From Clytia hemisphaerica (Eukaryota; Cnidaria; Hydrozoa; Leptothecata; Clytiidae): 64,000 nucleotides of DNA. Shown here one piece after another: positions 1-11,100 of the stretch. The DNA is taken from assembly GCA_902728285.1 (NCBI GenBank), contig CACVBU010000042.1, positions 1-64,000 of the forward strand, given 5' to 3'. The notes under the pieces are model-generated. The model was not told the origin of the DNA and searched no databases. It saw only the letters and a program-made list of their open reading frames with translations. Made by a program: the position numbers and the translations under genes. Each line of letters opens with the position of its first letter. Position 1 is the first letter of the stretch.

Positions 1-482
1 TATCATTTGAGAACAGACATCAGTACAAGTTTTTCATGATAATTTTAAATTTTTAACACTTGATAATAATATCCACCCATAAAGAAAATGATAAATACAC
101 CAACATCCCCTCAAAAAACTGAAATCAAACACTTTAGTGGATTAATTTTCACAAATATGCTTGTTTTTGTCTGAAATTCCTTTATTTTCCTGAGGGTTTG
201 GGCAAAAAGCATGAAAAAAAACATTTTGAGAGGATATAATTTCATGAAAATAGCAAAAAAAAAACCAAATCTGCAAAAATTGATCCACTGACTGGTACAA
301 AATCCAAAATATTTACAAACAAACACTCTACTCTACTTTGTCAACCAAAATATACATATAATAAGAATAAACAACTATAGAAATTAATTCTCAATAACAA
401 AACATCTATAACTCATGTAGGATATAAAGAGTCCTGTTCTTTATCAAAACATGTAAAAAGGCCAAGGGGTTGCATTCTATGC
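1..482. other. AT-rich flank without a supported gene
   Basis: This stretch lies 3' of the minus-strand SANT/Myb-like gene, whose stop codon is at 483-485. I see only AT-rich DNA and no convincing coding frame or RNA gene. A short reading frame on the minus strand is low in complexity (Phe/Lys/Ile) and is not supported. Confidence 0.5.
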
Positions 483-2178
483 TTACTTGGATTCTTCCTT
501 TTGCTTATTCAAGATTTGCAATAAAGCAAGACTCAAATTTTGCTGCTGCTGTAAAATAGCATTTGTTTGGTTCTGTGAGTTCGTTATAACTTCGGTAAGT
601 GTAAACCGCAGGTTACAGGTTGCAGGTTACAGGTCACAGGTCACAGGTTACAGGTCACAGGTCAGTGTTGGTCAGCTTTAATTACTGTAAAACACAAAGA
701 AAATGTTTGAAAAACAGTTGTTAATGTCAAAAATATAATTCCAAAGGTATTTTATTGATCTAGAACTATTTTAAAGCTAAAAATCTACCCACGTGTTTAC
801 CATGTGATTTCGCGTTTTATGCCGTGTATAACACGGACCTGTAATACTTATATTATATATTACATATATATCACACATGTAAAAAAATTATCTTTTCAAT
901 GTTTTACGCATGTTACGTATGTTATATACAAAGAATAAAGAAATATTCGAATATCGATCTCACTTTGCTTTAAACAGCCCCCTAACGAAAATAGCTATTT
1001 CACAATCACTATGTCATATCTCATTTACTCCTGCATCACCTGGGTATGATAACAAGAATTGATGAAAATAGCGTCAATGGGATATATTTTATAATGTTTC
1101 AATATTTTTATCCCCTGCTTTGTATTTTTGATAAAATGACGTCACCTTTTTCATCTCTCTAAAAACAGCTCTCGTGGAGTATTTATTTTTTTCAAAACCT
1201 GTCAATCTATATCCACGTGCAGCGTCAGCATCCTATTATGCAGAATATTTTATTGTTATTGGCGTACAAAACCATACTTTGAGATAACATCATTATTTAC
1301 ATAATTTAAGTGTCATTTGTTGTCAATATTTGGGGTTGATGATTTGTCGTTTAAGTCTTCTAAATAATATTATTAACATATTTTGATATTACATTTCCAT
1401 TACATATAATATTTTCAGGAACTTATGTTATGAGTTGTATGTTATGAATTGTATGTTACGAGTGCGTTACAGTTTTCCGGTCTGTGTTTTGTTAACCTGT
1501 AACCTGTGACCTGTAACCTGTAACCTGTGACCTGTAACCTGCAACCTGTAACCTGCGGTTTACACTTACCGTTATAACTTGATTGAAATTGTCCATTTGT
1601 TGTTTGCGTAATTCTAATTCTTGCTTCTGTAGTTCTAGCTGTTGTTCCTGCAATTTAATGTTGCTTTCATTTTTTTCACGTAGATAAACTAGTGTCTCAG
1701 TTTCAGACCTTCTTGTTTTTTTGGATGAGACTGTTTCTTCACCAGCTTCTGCTTTCCTTTTCTGCGTTTCTCTAAAAGTTTCTAGTGATGCTTTCACGAT
1801 TTGCTGAGCTTGCTCTTTCTCTTTGTTTTCTTCATCTTCTTTAGCCTGCTTTTCTTTGGCAAGCAAAACATCGTAATCATGGAATTGTTGGATAATATCA
1901 TTCATGCCATTGTCAAAAACCGTGTCTTCTGGGTATGCTGTACCTGATGCTTTCTCTTGGGCATTGCGTTTCCTTTTGAAATTTCCTTCGAGAACATTGT
2001 AATGATCTCGAACAGATCGTTGATTTACAGAAAAAAAAGGATTGTCGATTTGATTAAGATTGTCAGCTATTGCTGACCATGTCGAACCTCTTTCTGGGCT
2101 GCCCTTCTTCTGCGTCCATGGCTCAAACAACAAAATTTCCTGTACCAAGATTTCATCGTGTCTTGGTGTCCAGTTCAT
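483..2178 (-). CDS. SANT/Myb-like (trihelix type) DNA-binding protein, two-exon model
   Basis: The model joins exon 1 (2178-1570) and exon 2 (572-483), giving 232 residues. Residues 1-75 carry a SANT/Myb-like domain of the type common in cnidarian and sponge gene sets: it begins MNWTPRHDEILVQEIL, then has WSAIADNLN and the basic helix VNQRSVRDHYNVLEGNFKRK. The rest is a long charged coiled coil (about 110-200, many LQEQQLELQKQELELRKQQ-type heptads) ending in a Gln-rich tail and KQKEESK. This family is usually nuclear and often lies near transposons or is derived from them; a DNA-binding role is inferred. An acceptor-like TTTTTCTTAG lies 10 bases before the ATG, so a 5' untranslated exon is likely. 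The odd feature is the intron: it is a 979-bp transposon inside the frame. The donor CG|GTAAGTG lies in the transposon end and the only acceptor that keeps frame is CTCACAG|AAC, which would drop three codons. If it is not spliced, the protein ends soon after residue 203. Confidence 0.7.
593..1571. mobile_element. Foldback-type element with heptamer-array inverted ends, 9-bp target duplication
   Basis: Both ends read CGGTAAGTGTAAACCGCAGG inward and continue into an array of the 7-mer GGTTACA/GGTCACA, giving inverted ends of about 75 bp. The flanks are a perfect 9-bp duplication, TTATAACTT (584-592 and 1572-1580). Removing the element and one duplication restores an unbroken reading frame in the SANT/Myb gene. 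A 9-bp duplication is usual for Mutator-like elements, and foldback elements with tandem-repeat ends have been linked to that group; the class is my inference. The interior has no transposase frame. Confidence 0.85.
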
Positions 2179-2333
2179 TGGCCTCTTCCTAAGAAAAATA
2201 CCAAGGAAAAAAAATATCAAAACACGTATTTATATAAAACAACCAGAGAAATGTCCTAAAGTAGATAGCTTATTGTTTTAAGCCATGAAAATAGAAACTT
2301 TAAACAGTACCACCAGCAAAAAGTGTAAGTTTT

Positions 2334-2477
2334 CAGGCCCGGCGGAAGCAAGGGACTGAGGAGACTTCAGCCTCCCCACTTTTGAGCAAATGAGATTTTT
2401 TTCTCAAATTCCTAGCAAATTTTATCTCATCTTCAGCCTTCAGCCTCCCCAATTTTACGGTTGTTCCACCGGGCCTG
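2334..2477. mobile_element. Small TIR element (hAT-like ends)
   Basis: Inverted ends CAGGCCCGGCGGAA and TTCCACCGGGCCTG bound 144 bp. The CAG start resembles hAT termini, but no clear 8-bp duplication is visible. The interior has a partly repeated TTCAGCCTCCCC motif. The remaining bases between here and the satellite at about 2.64 kb are AT-rich with no gene. Confidence 0.5.
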
Positions 2478-2639
2478 GTTATTAAAAATAACTTGGTTAG
2501 GTATTCGCAGTTAGGAATTAGGGATTCGCAATTAGGGATTAGGGATTCAAACTTTGATTGAATTTTTTTTTGAAAGACCTAATTAACTTACGACTTTCAA
2601 ATAAAAGGAATATGTTAGAAAACATTCCCAAGTTTTATT

Positions 2640-4830
2640 TCCATAAAAAAAAATTGCTCTCCATCGCAGTGTTCGAGCTGTAAAAATCGAAGACTGAAGA
2701 ATTAGGGATTCGCGAAATCGTCACCGAGTGAACAACTCGGACTTGTGTGGAGGAGAGCAGACTTTTGTTGAACTTTTAAATATTGGAATACGGTTGAGAA
2801 TATTATAAGGTCTCATTTCTACCAAAAATAATCGCTCTCCATCGCAGTGTTCGAGCTGTAAAAATCGCAGACTGGCGAATTAGGGATTAGCGATATCGCC
2901 ACCGAGTGAACAACTCGGCCTTAAGTGGAGGAGAGCAGACTTTTGTTGAACTTTTAAATATTGGAATACGGTTAGGAATATTAGAAGGTCTCATTTCCAC
3001 CAAAAATAGTCGCTCTCCATCGCAGTGTTCGAGCTGTAAAAATCGCAGACTGACGAATTAGGGATTCACAATATCGCCACCGAGTGAACAACTCGGCCTT
3101 AAGTGGAGGAGAGCAGACTTTTGTTGAACTTTTAAATATTGGAATACGGTTAGGAATATTATAAGGTCTCATTTCCACCAAAAAAAGTCGCTCTCCATCG
3201 CAGTGTTCGAGCTGTAAAAATCGCAGACTGACGAATTAGGGATTCACAATATCGCCACCGAGTGAACAACTCGGCCTTAAGTGGAGGAGAGCAGACTTTT
3301 GTTGAACTTTTAAATATTGGAATACGGTTAGGAATATTATAAGGTCTCATTTCCACCAAAAAAAGTCGCTCTCCATCGCAGTGTTCGAGCTGTAAAAATC
3401 GCAGACTGAGAAATTAGGGATTCGCGATATCGCCACCGAGTGAACAACTCGGACTTGTGTGGAAGAGAGCAGACTTTTGTTGAACTTTTAAATATTGGAA
3501 TACGGTTAGGAATATTATAAGGTCTCATTTCCACAAAAAATAATCGCTCTCCACCGCAGTGTTCGAGCTGTAAAAATCGCAGACTGAGAAATTAGGGATT
3601 CGCGATATCGCCACCAAGTGAACAACTCGGCCTTGTGTGGAGGAGGGCAGACTTCTGTTGAACTTTTAAATATTAGAATTCGGTTAGCAATATTATAAGG
3701 ACTCATTTCAACCAAAAATACTCGCTCTCCATTGCAGTGTTCGAGCTCTAAAAATCGCAGACTGAGAAATTAGGGATTCGCGATATCGCCACCGAGTGAA
3801 CAACTCGGACTTGTGTGGAGGAGAGCAGACTTTTGTTGAACTTTTAAATATTGGAATACGGTTAGCAATATTATAAGGTCTCATTTCCATAAAAAATAAT
3901 TGCTCTCCATCGCAGTGTTCGAGCTGTAAAAATCGCAGACTAAAGAATTAGGGATTCGCAAAATCGTCACCGAGTGAACAACTCGGACTTGTGTGGAGGA
4001 AAGCAGACTTTTGTTGAACTTTTAAATATTGGAATACGGTTAGCAATATTATAAGGTCTCATTTCAACCAAAAATAGTCGCTCTCCATTGCAGTGTTCGA
4101 GCTGTAAAAATCGCAGACTGAGAAATTAGGGATTCGCGATATCGCCACCGAGTGAACAACTCGGACTTGTGTGGAGGAGAGCAGACTTCTGTTAAACTTT
4201 TAAATATTGGAATACGGTTAGGAATATTAAAAGGTCTCATTTCAACCAAAAATAGTCGCTCTCCATCGCAGTGTTCGAGCTGTAAAAATCGCAGACTGAG
4301 AAATTAGGGATTCGCGATATCACCACCGAGTGAACAACTCGGCCTTGTGTGGAAGAGAGCAGACTTTTGTTGAACTTTTAAATATTAAAATTCGGTTAGC
4401 AATATTATAAGGTCTCATTTCAACCAAAAATACTCGCTCTCCATTGCAGTGTTCGAGCTGTAAAAATCGCAGACTGAGAAATTAGTGATTCGCGATATCG
4501 CCACCGAGTGAACAACTCGGACTTGTGTGGAGGAGAGCAGACTTTTGTTGAACTTTTAAATATTGGAATACGGTTAGGAATATTATAAGGTCTCATTTCC
4601 ATAAAAAATAATTGCTCTCCATCGCAGTGTTCGAGCTGTAAAAATCGCAGACTAAAGAATTAGCGATTCGCAAAATCGTCACCGAGTGAACAACTCGGAC
4701 TTGTGTGGAGGAGAGCAGACTTTTGTTGAACTTTTAAATATTGGAATACGGTTAGCAATATTATAAGGTCTCATTTCAACCAAAAATAGTCGCTCTCCAT
4801 TGTAGTGTTCGAGCTGTAAAAATCGCAGAG
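2640..4830. repeat. 178-bp satellite, about 12 monomers, four-monomer higher-order repeat
   Basis: A tandem array with a period of 178 bp. Each monomer holds CGCTCTCCATCGCAGTG, the hairpin CCGAGTGAACAACTCGG and TTGAACTTTTAAATATTGGA. From about 3.54 kb, diagnostic variants recur every fourth copy: TACTCGCTCTCCATTG at about 3,719 and 4,433, the AATTGCTCTCC copy at about 3,897 and 4,611, and ATTxxAATTCGGTTAGCAAT at about 3,670 and 4,384. This gives a 714-bp unit of four monomers. Short minus-strand frames of 60-66 codons repeat with the monomer and are not taken as genes. Confidence 0.9.
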
Positions 4831-5004
4831 CAAGCAACCAAGAGAAGTTTTTAATATGTATCTCATATAACAGTATAAACATAAACAAACAAAGTGAAAG
4901 CCAAAATAATTGCAAAACAAGCTCAATTTACAAACGAAAAAGAGCAGACATAAGGTTTATTGTAAAAAGAAAAAACCTTACTACAAAGTAAAAGATAAAC
5001 TCAC

Positions 5005-5181
5005 TTTTCTGCGAATTGAGCCATGACGTTTTCCAGGAAACTTCAAATCTTGTGTTATGAAGTCGGTCCCGCCAAACGAAAACTTCAAAAAGGAGATTCC
5101 TTGACCTTGCGCATGCGCACTAGAGACAAAATCACTCTCTCCCGTTGACGTTCCCTCTGCCGTCTCAAAATCGTAAACTCT
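5005..5181 (-). CDS. Candidate internal exon of an unidentified gene
   Basis: Fifty-nine codons are open on the minus strand between an acceptor TTCCTTTTAG and a consensus donor AAAA|GTGAGT, with both ends in phase 0. The other two minus frames are closed. The peptide begins RVYDFETAEGTSTGESDF and ends KFPGKRHGSIRRK; I do not recognise it. It is too short and lacks an ATG, so simple ORF searches miss it. Its phase does not fit the frame of the SANT/Myb exon at 2,178, so it is either a separate gene, an untranslated exon that happens to be open, or chance. It contains TGCGCATGCGCA, an NRF1-like palindrome, so a promoter reading is also possible. Confidence 0.35.
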
Positions 5182-5317
5182 CTAAAAGGAATATAAAAGA
5201 AACATGTGGACCTAATTGCTTTAAACCTTGGTCTGAACACGACCATAAAGTCTGTCTTATTTCGATTCGATTAAAGTGACATTTCCATAATTAAAAGTTT
5301 AGTAATTACTGTTATAC

Positions 5318-5560
5318 ATTTGGGGGATCATGTAAAAGATTTCTTTTGAAAGAAACTCATTTCAATTACACTTTGCTTGGTTTCTGGGGAATTCGTAAAT
5401 AGTAAACTGCATCCTGATACAGTCTGCTAGACATCAAATATGGTAGTATTTGCTCTTCATCTTTGATTTATTCTACAGTGATTAGATTGACACATGCGCA
5501 ATAAAATTTCTATTATTGGTCTTAGGTTGAAATACTCTCAACCTCTGATACTAAGGGTAG
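5318..5560 (+). repeat. Dispersed repeat family A, copy 1
   Basis: About 240 bp starting TTTGGGGGATCATGTAAAAG and running through TTTCTGGGGAATTCGTAAAT to TCAACCTCTGATACTAAGGG. Further copies lie at 14,685-14,880 and 15,053-15,290 in the same orientation. No coding capacity and no clear terminal structure; the element type is unknown. Confidence 0.75.
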
Positions 5561-8166
5561 TATTTTTTGACTGAATGAAAATTTCATGAATTTTCGCATT
5601 TATGACGTTCTAAGATTGAAAAATTTCTGATACAAAAATGAAGATCATATCATTATTCTACGAGAAGCTGAGCTTCTTCTTCTTCATTTTTCATCATCGT
5701 TTTTCGATATTTAGTAATTTTTTTCTTTATGACAATACCCCACTCTTGTTTGTCTTTTCAACGAGCACAAAACCGCCATTTTATTCGAATTCTATCAAAA
5801 GTTATAGCCTTTTTTGTCTCCGCTGCAAATTATATTGAGAATGACCTTAGTTCTTCCAGCAACATGATTCAAACCCTTCAGTACTGTGGAAAGCTGGAAT
5901 TTAAGGATTTTTCAAAGCTGCAGTACGCCAATTTCAAGTGCAATTTTTTATCGGCTTTTGCGGTGAAAGCAAAATAGTTTATGCTTAGGTTTGTTGGAAA
6001 AAAGCACTTTTCAAGATATTCAGTACCGAAACAGTGATGACCTTCTAAGATCAAAGAATCTCTCCAGTGAAAATGATAACTATAGCACCTTTCTACAATA
6101 TCTTCATTTTTTTCTTCTTCATTTTCATCTTCATTTTCAGAAATTTTTATATTTTTATAATTTATTACAAATTATTCCACTCACTAATATCTTTCCAACG
6201 ATACCAAATTTATAAAGATTGAGGAATTCCTTCAAAAGTTATAGGTAAATGAAAAAAGAGTGCACACTTATCGTGAATAGACTTTAACTCAAACTGGGCA
6301 TATAACTCGATATAACTCATGTCAAATATACTCGACATTGGCCCTTAATTGGTTAATTCATGTTTTATGTAATGTGCATGGTTGCCTTTCTTTTTCAGCG
6401 ATCAGGCTTATAAACTTAAGGTCAAACTAAAGTGCTTATTAAAAAACAGGGATGACTTTTGCTCAATGTTTCACTTTACACAAGACGATGTCAGAAACGG
6501 TTAGAGGAATGGTAAACACTGGAAAATAGAGAAGCGCGTAGTTTCGAAATATAACACCACCTCTGGTGCTAACTGTAAACTCGCTACAAAAGTTTATCTC
6601 ATTCACGGAATTTTCTTTTAGCTTTGAGTTTATATTTTAGATAGTGTCGAATTCTACAAGGATTATAGCATCATAGTCTTGATTAATACAAAGAATTATT
6701 CCGCGCTGAAAATATAAACATGTTAAAAATTCAGCTGAGATTATTTATTTGTTTTTAAGTTTTCCCAGCGAACATTTTTTTTTTCCATTGTGATGTCTAT
6801 GGATACTTGTCAATCTAAAGATCAAATTTCTTTTTGACATCATGTAGTGTCAAAGAAATGGATTTATTTTGAGCGTCCGACCAAAGTCTTAGTTTCGACA
6901 AAAAAGCTTCAATAGATTGTTCTGTAAAATACATACGGTAGGTGTATTTTGAGTATTCTGTAAAATATTCTTAAGAATTCCACTGAATAGCCAATCAAAT
7001 AATGCTACTGACTCTGTTTCAGAAGCAGCCGGCGGAGAGATTTTAGTAGAATTAGGAATTTTTTTTTGCCAAGATATACTTGTAAGATATTTGTTTTTTT
7101 TTCCACGAAAGTTGTGTTCTCAAAGTTTCTAGGGTTACTAGGCAACAAGATCACATCAATTTTCTCTTGATTATACCCCGGTCTCCTTAAAATATGTGTT
7201 CTGAAGCTTTCTAAGATTACCTAGACAACAAGAACACGTTTTATTACCTTGATTATACCCCTGTCTCGTCAAAACACATCATTATTTCTAGCTGATTAAT
7301 TTTCGAAGATCTTATCAGAACGGATCAAAATTTCTAGCTAAAATATTCATTAAAAGGTTGCCGCCGGCTACTTTGGTCCGTTTCTAGATTCAGTCTTTAC
7401 ACAAATTTCCCGCCCTTTAAGAGAAATTTTGAACAGAGCATAACCGGGACCGAGGGTGTTATTTAAAATTAAGTAACTATGTATCAATTTACTACGGAAA
7501 AGAACAGTAAATATGTTTTTATATAATAAGAAAAAAACTCAAAAAGTTAAGAAAATTCGAAAGCTACAAAAATTTTGGATGTTCTTCTAAAAAAACTGAT
7601 TTGATATATATCGTGTTTGAGCCTTATTGCCTACATTTAAACGAATTATAATACAGAGAATATAAAGATGCCGAGTTAAAAATAAAATAAATATGAAGTT
7701 ATTTCCGATTGAGTAATTTTTTACTTCTTAACTTGACTGTCAAGTAGCTTTATCTCTTTTTCTAGATTGAATAAATTAGGGTGCGAGGGGTCTTTGGTCC
7801 CGTCCGAAGTATAAAAGAAAAATAAGCATTCATCGGGTCTAAAAGCCTTAAAGCCTTAACGTATTCACGTACGTATTCACGCTAATAAATACATTTGGCT
7901 CGCAAAAAAGTCGCGGCGTTAGAGATTGGGACAAACTGCAAAAGTTTCTGTCACTATTAACCCACCATAGACTTTTTTGTTTAGAACAATTTTTGTTCAA
8001 AAATATAAACAAATGATTTTCAAAGAAATATTTTGCGATTTTACGACCTTGCAAAAGTTTGTACAATTATCAAAGAATTAAAGTAAGCCCATAAAAACAT
8101 TTTTCTATCAATATATAGTAAAATTATAATATTATGATTAATAAAAAAAATTTAAAAATTTTAGTT
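5561..8166. other. Intergenic, no supported gene
   Basis: AT-rich DNA with short, low-complexity frames (Phe/Ser-rich) that I do not accept as coding. The only structure I see is an imperfect tandem duplication of about 83 bp at 7,115-7,275, both halves holding GTGTTCT, ACAACAAGA and GATTATACCCC. The minus-strand MADF gene ends at 8,167. Confidence 0.5.
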
Positions 8167-11100
8167 TTAGATAGTATTCAAAGTTTGATGTAGCTGTTCA
8201 TTGTCCATGAATTCAACTTTATTCAATGCTTTTTGCACCAGTATCTTAGCAACAGCTTTTTGTTTGTCAGAAAATTGACTTAACTGTCCTTCAACTTGTT
8301 TGAAAAACAATAGATCTTTCGCATTGCCTTCTAAACTTTTAATTAACTCAGCAGCGAGTGGATTTTTAGTTTCTGCAGTATTTGAAATTTGTGCTGAAGC
8401 ACGTTTCGTTCTTGTATATTCAAGCTCTGTTCGTTTTCGTTTTCTTCTTGGATGCGAGTTCTTCTTTTGTTTCTTTGTTGTGGAATATTTTTGTGGCAGA
8501 TTATCGCTTTTGAATTTCTCATTGGTTATCTCATTATTATTTTCTGATGATATTGATGAAGAAGATCCAGTAATTGCTGGTGTTGATGTTGATGGGAGGT
8601 TGTTAGGATTATTCGAATCTGAATAAGCAGGATCCATGTCATCAAATGTTGTCGAAGCCGTTGAATGCTCTGTATTTGAAGCACCGGACCTAGCCGGTAA
8701 GCGATTAATAGCTGAAAGGTTTTGTTGATGAATGGGATTAGAATTAGGTTCGTCTGAAAAGCAAGGAGTATTTTCAGTAAGATGCTTTCTGCTCATTTTT
8801 GGAAAGTCTGAAGAAGTTGTCGGTACGTTATTGCACGGTAAAAGATTCCTTTCACTATCAGCTTGACCAATAGAAATACTGGAAGTAAGTCCTGCAGAAA
8901 TATGTTCCTTGGTGTTTTGGTACGATTGATAACTCACGTTCCCCCTTTGATTGTCGTGTTTGTTTGTCAACGGCAAGGAAGAAGTCTGTTCCGTTACCAA
9001 AGACTTAGACTCTTGGTCTACGTTTTGTACATTTCTCGTCTCCGTATCAGTATTATCATCCGATATACAGAATACTGGCACATCATTTGGGGAGGTTTTG
9101 TCAAAATCAACACCTGTGCTCGATGTGGTGTCATCAGAATACAAAGATGTATGATGAGAATCGATAGCTTTTGGCAAAGAAGACGAATTCGTTTGTAAAC
9201 CTCTTGGAATTTTCTCACCACGAATTACATTTTTATTGGCTGTCAATGTTGACTCTCCAGCGGGATTCGGGTTTTTAATCACGACATCTGTTAAGAATTT
9301 CAATTCTTTGTAAAAGTTGCAACTGGCTTCTTTTTTCTTGTTTCGTCTTTCATGGCTTCTTTTAAAATCCTCGCGAAGGGTTTTCCATATGTCCTTTAAA
9401 CTGACTGAAGTAAAATAAAGAAAATACAGTTAGAATAGAGTATTAATAACATCATCTCTTGATAAAAGAAAAGGGATAACAGACTTTGGGACGAGGTTTC
9501 TTCGAGGTTTCATAAAATCTCAACTGGAACATAAACTCAGACCCTTATAAAACAATCTATAACTCGAAGTCTCCGTATAATAAGTAATATATATAACGAA
9601 TTTGCGTCCCCCCATGAATGTTGAGTGTTGTTATGCTAGAGTACATATTATGATTCAGATTATGGAAAATTCACAAAGTTAAACCCAGACCGTTAGTTCA
9701 CTTTTAAAAATTCTGATAGCTCTCATGATTGTTTTTAAGTATTACTTAGACCGAGAATAAAATGAAGATAAACAAAAAAGTTACCATTATCAGGTGTTTT
9801 TACAATCTTTCTGATCTCTTCCCATGCCTCTTTCGTCTTTTTCCTGTCTTTGTAATGTGTATGTTTTGGATTCCAAATGCAAGGTTGTTTTTCAACTTCC
9901 TTGATAAGAGAGAATTTAACATCAGAATCTGTGGTATGATGTTCTTGTGTAGGTATTTTATGTTGAGGAGTTTGGTCAACATCATTTGGCGATCCTGAAG
10001 TTTCAATATTTTGTGGTACGCATACTGTAGGTGATGATTTTTCGGTTTGACCTATCGGAGCATCGATGCTGGTGTTATTGTTGTCAGTGCTTATGCAATT
10101 ATTCTCACCATATGACGGTTGAGATATTCGTCTTTCTGATATCTCGTCCTCTAAATCTGCATACCGTTTCCAACTACTACATTTACACCTGAAGTTATTC
10201 ATTTGACAATAGTACAAAATCAGATCCAACCCATACTTTCGCTTCTCGATTTGAGTATTAACTAATACTCTAACATCAGGAACATCGGGGTATTTCATGA
10301 CAACTGTTATTAATTGATTCACGAAATTTAAAGTTTTAGAAAACTTACACATTGGAGGTTCTTTCAAGTTTGATTGTCTTTGATTTAGCTTGCACTCTTG
10401 GAAATGATACATGATGAATTTCCATTGTTGCTCCAAAAACATAACTGAAATGGAATGCATATAATCGATCAAAAGACTAAATTTTCGAAATGAACTTCCA
10501 ATCGCAATGGCGATAATCGTGACATTTTATATCTGATGCTTTATATGTTAAGAAGATGATCATTTTCGATAAAAGATATTTGTTCGTCTAAACAATCTAA
10601 GTAATTAATTCTTTGGTAACTAAACATTTAAAGGGACATAAAAGTTCTGACGAACTTTGTAAACTTGTATGGAGCGGGATACAAAATCAAAACAAATGTC
10701 ACATGTCAAAATAAAAGATAAAAACAAATATGGGTGATTTTGATTGTTTCAATTGATTTACAAGCTTGTTTTAGACACGTGATTTTAATTGTTCTCTTTA
10801 ATGGCACGTCGTTCGCGCAATGTTTATATTTTACTACTTTTATGTTTTATGTCCCTTGAAGATCAGCATTTAGACTGATTTCTCTACGTTTAAGCCATTT
10901 TAGTACGTATTTTAGACAATCAAAGAACAACATCTCGTTCCCGTAATACCAAAAGAAAAGAATTATTCTTACTAACCAACGTCATTTATATTCCACTTTC
11001 TTATATTCTTCGTAAGGTATATAAACCAACCGTGACCGACCACATCTTTCCAAACGTTTTCCCAAGCCCGTTTTCTTAACTCTTTGTTCTCGTAGTCTTC

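Noticed and set aside
2981..4915. Series of 60-78 codon minus-strand frames (VEMRPYNIPNRIPIFKSST type), one per 178-bp unit
   Set aside because: They recur with the satellite period, vary at the same rate as the rest of the unit and lack any gene context.
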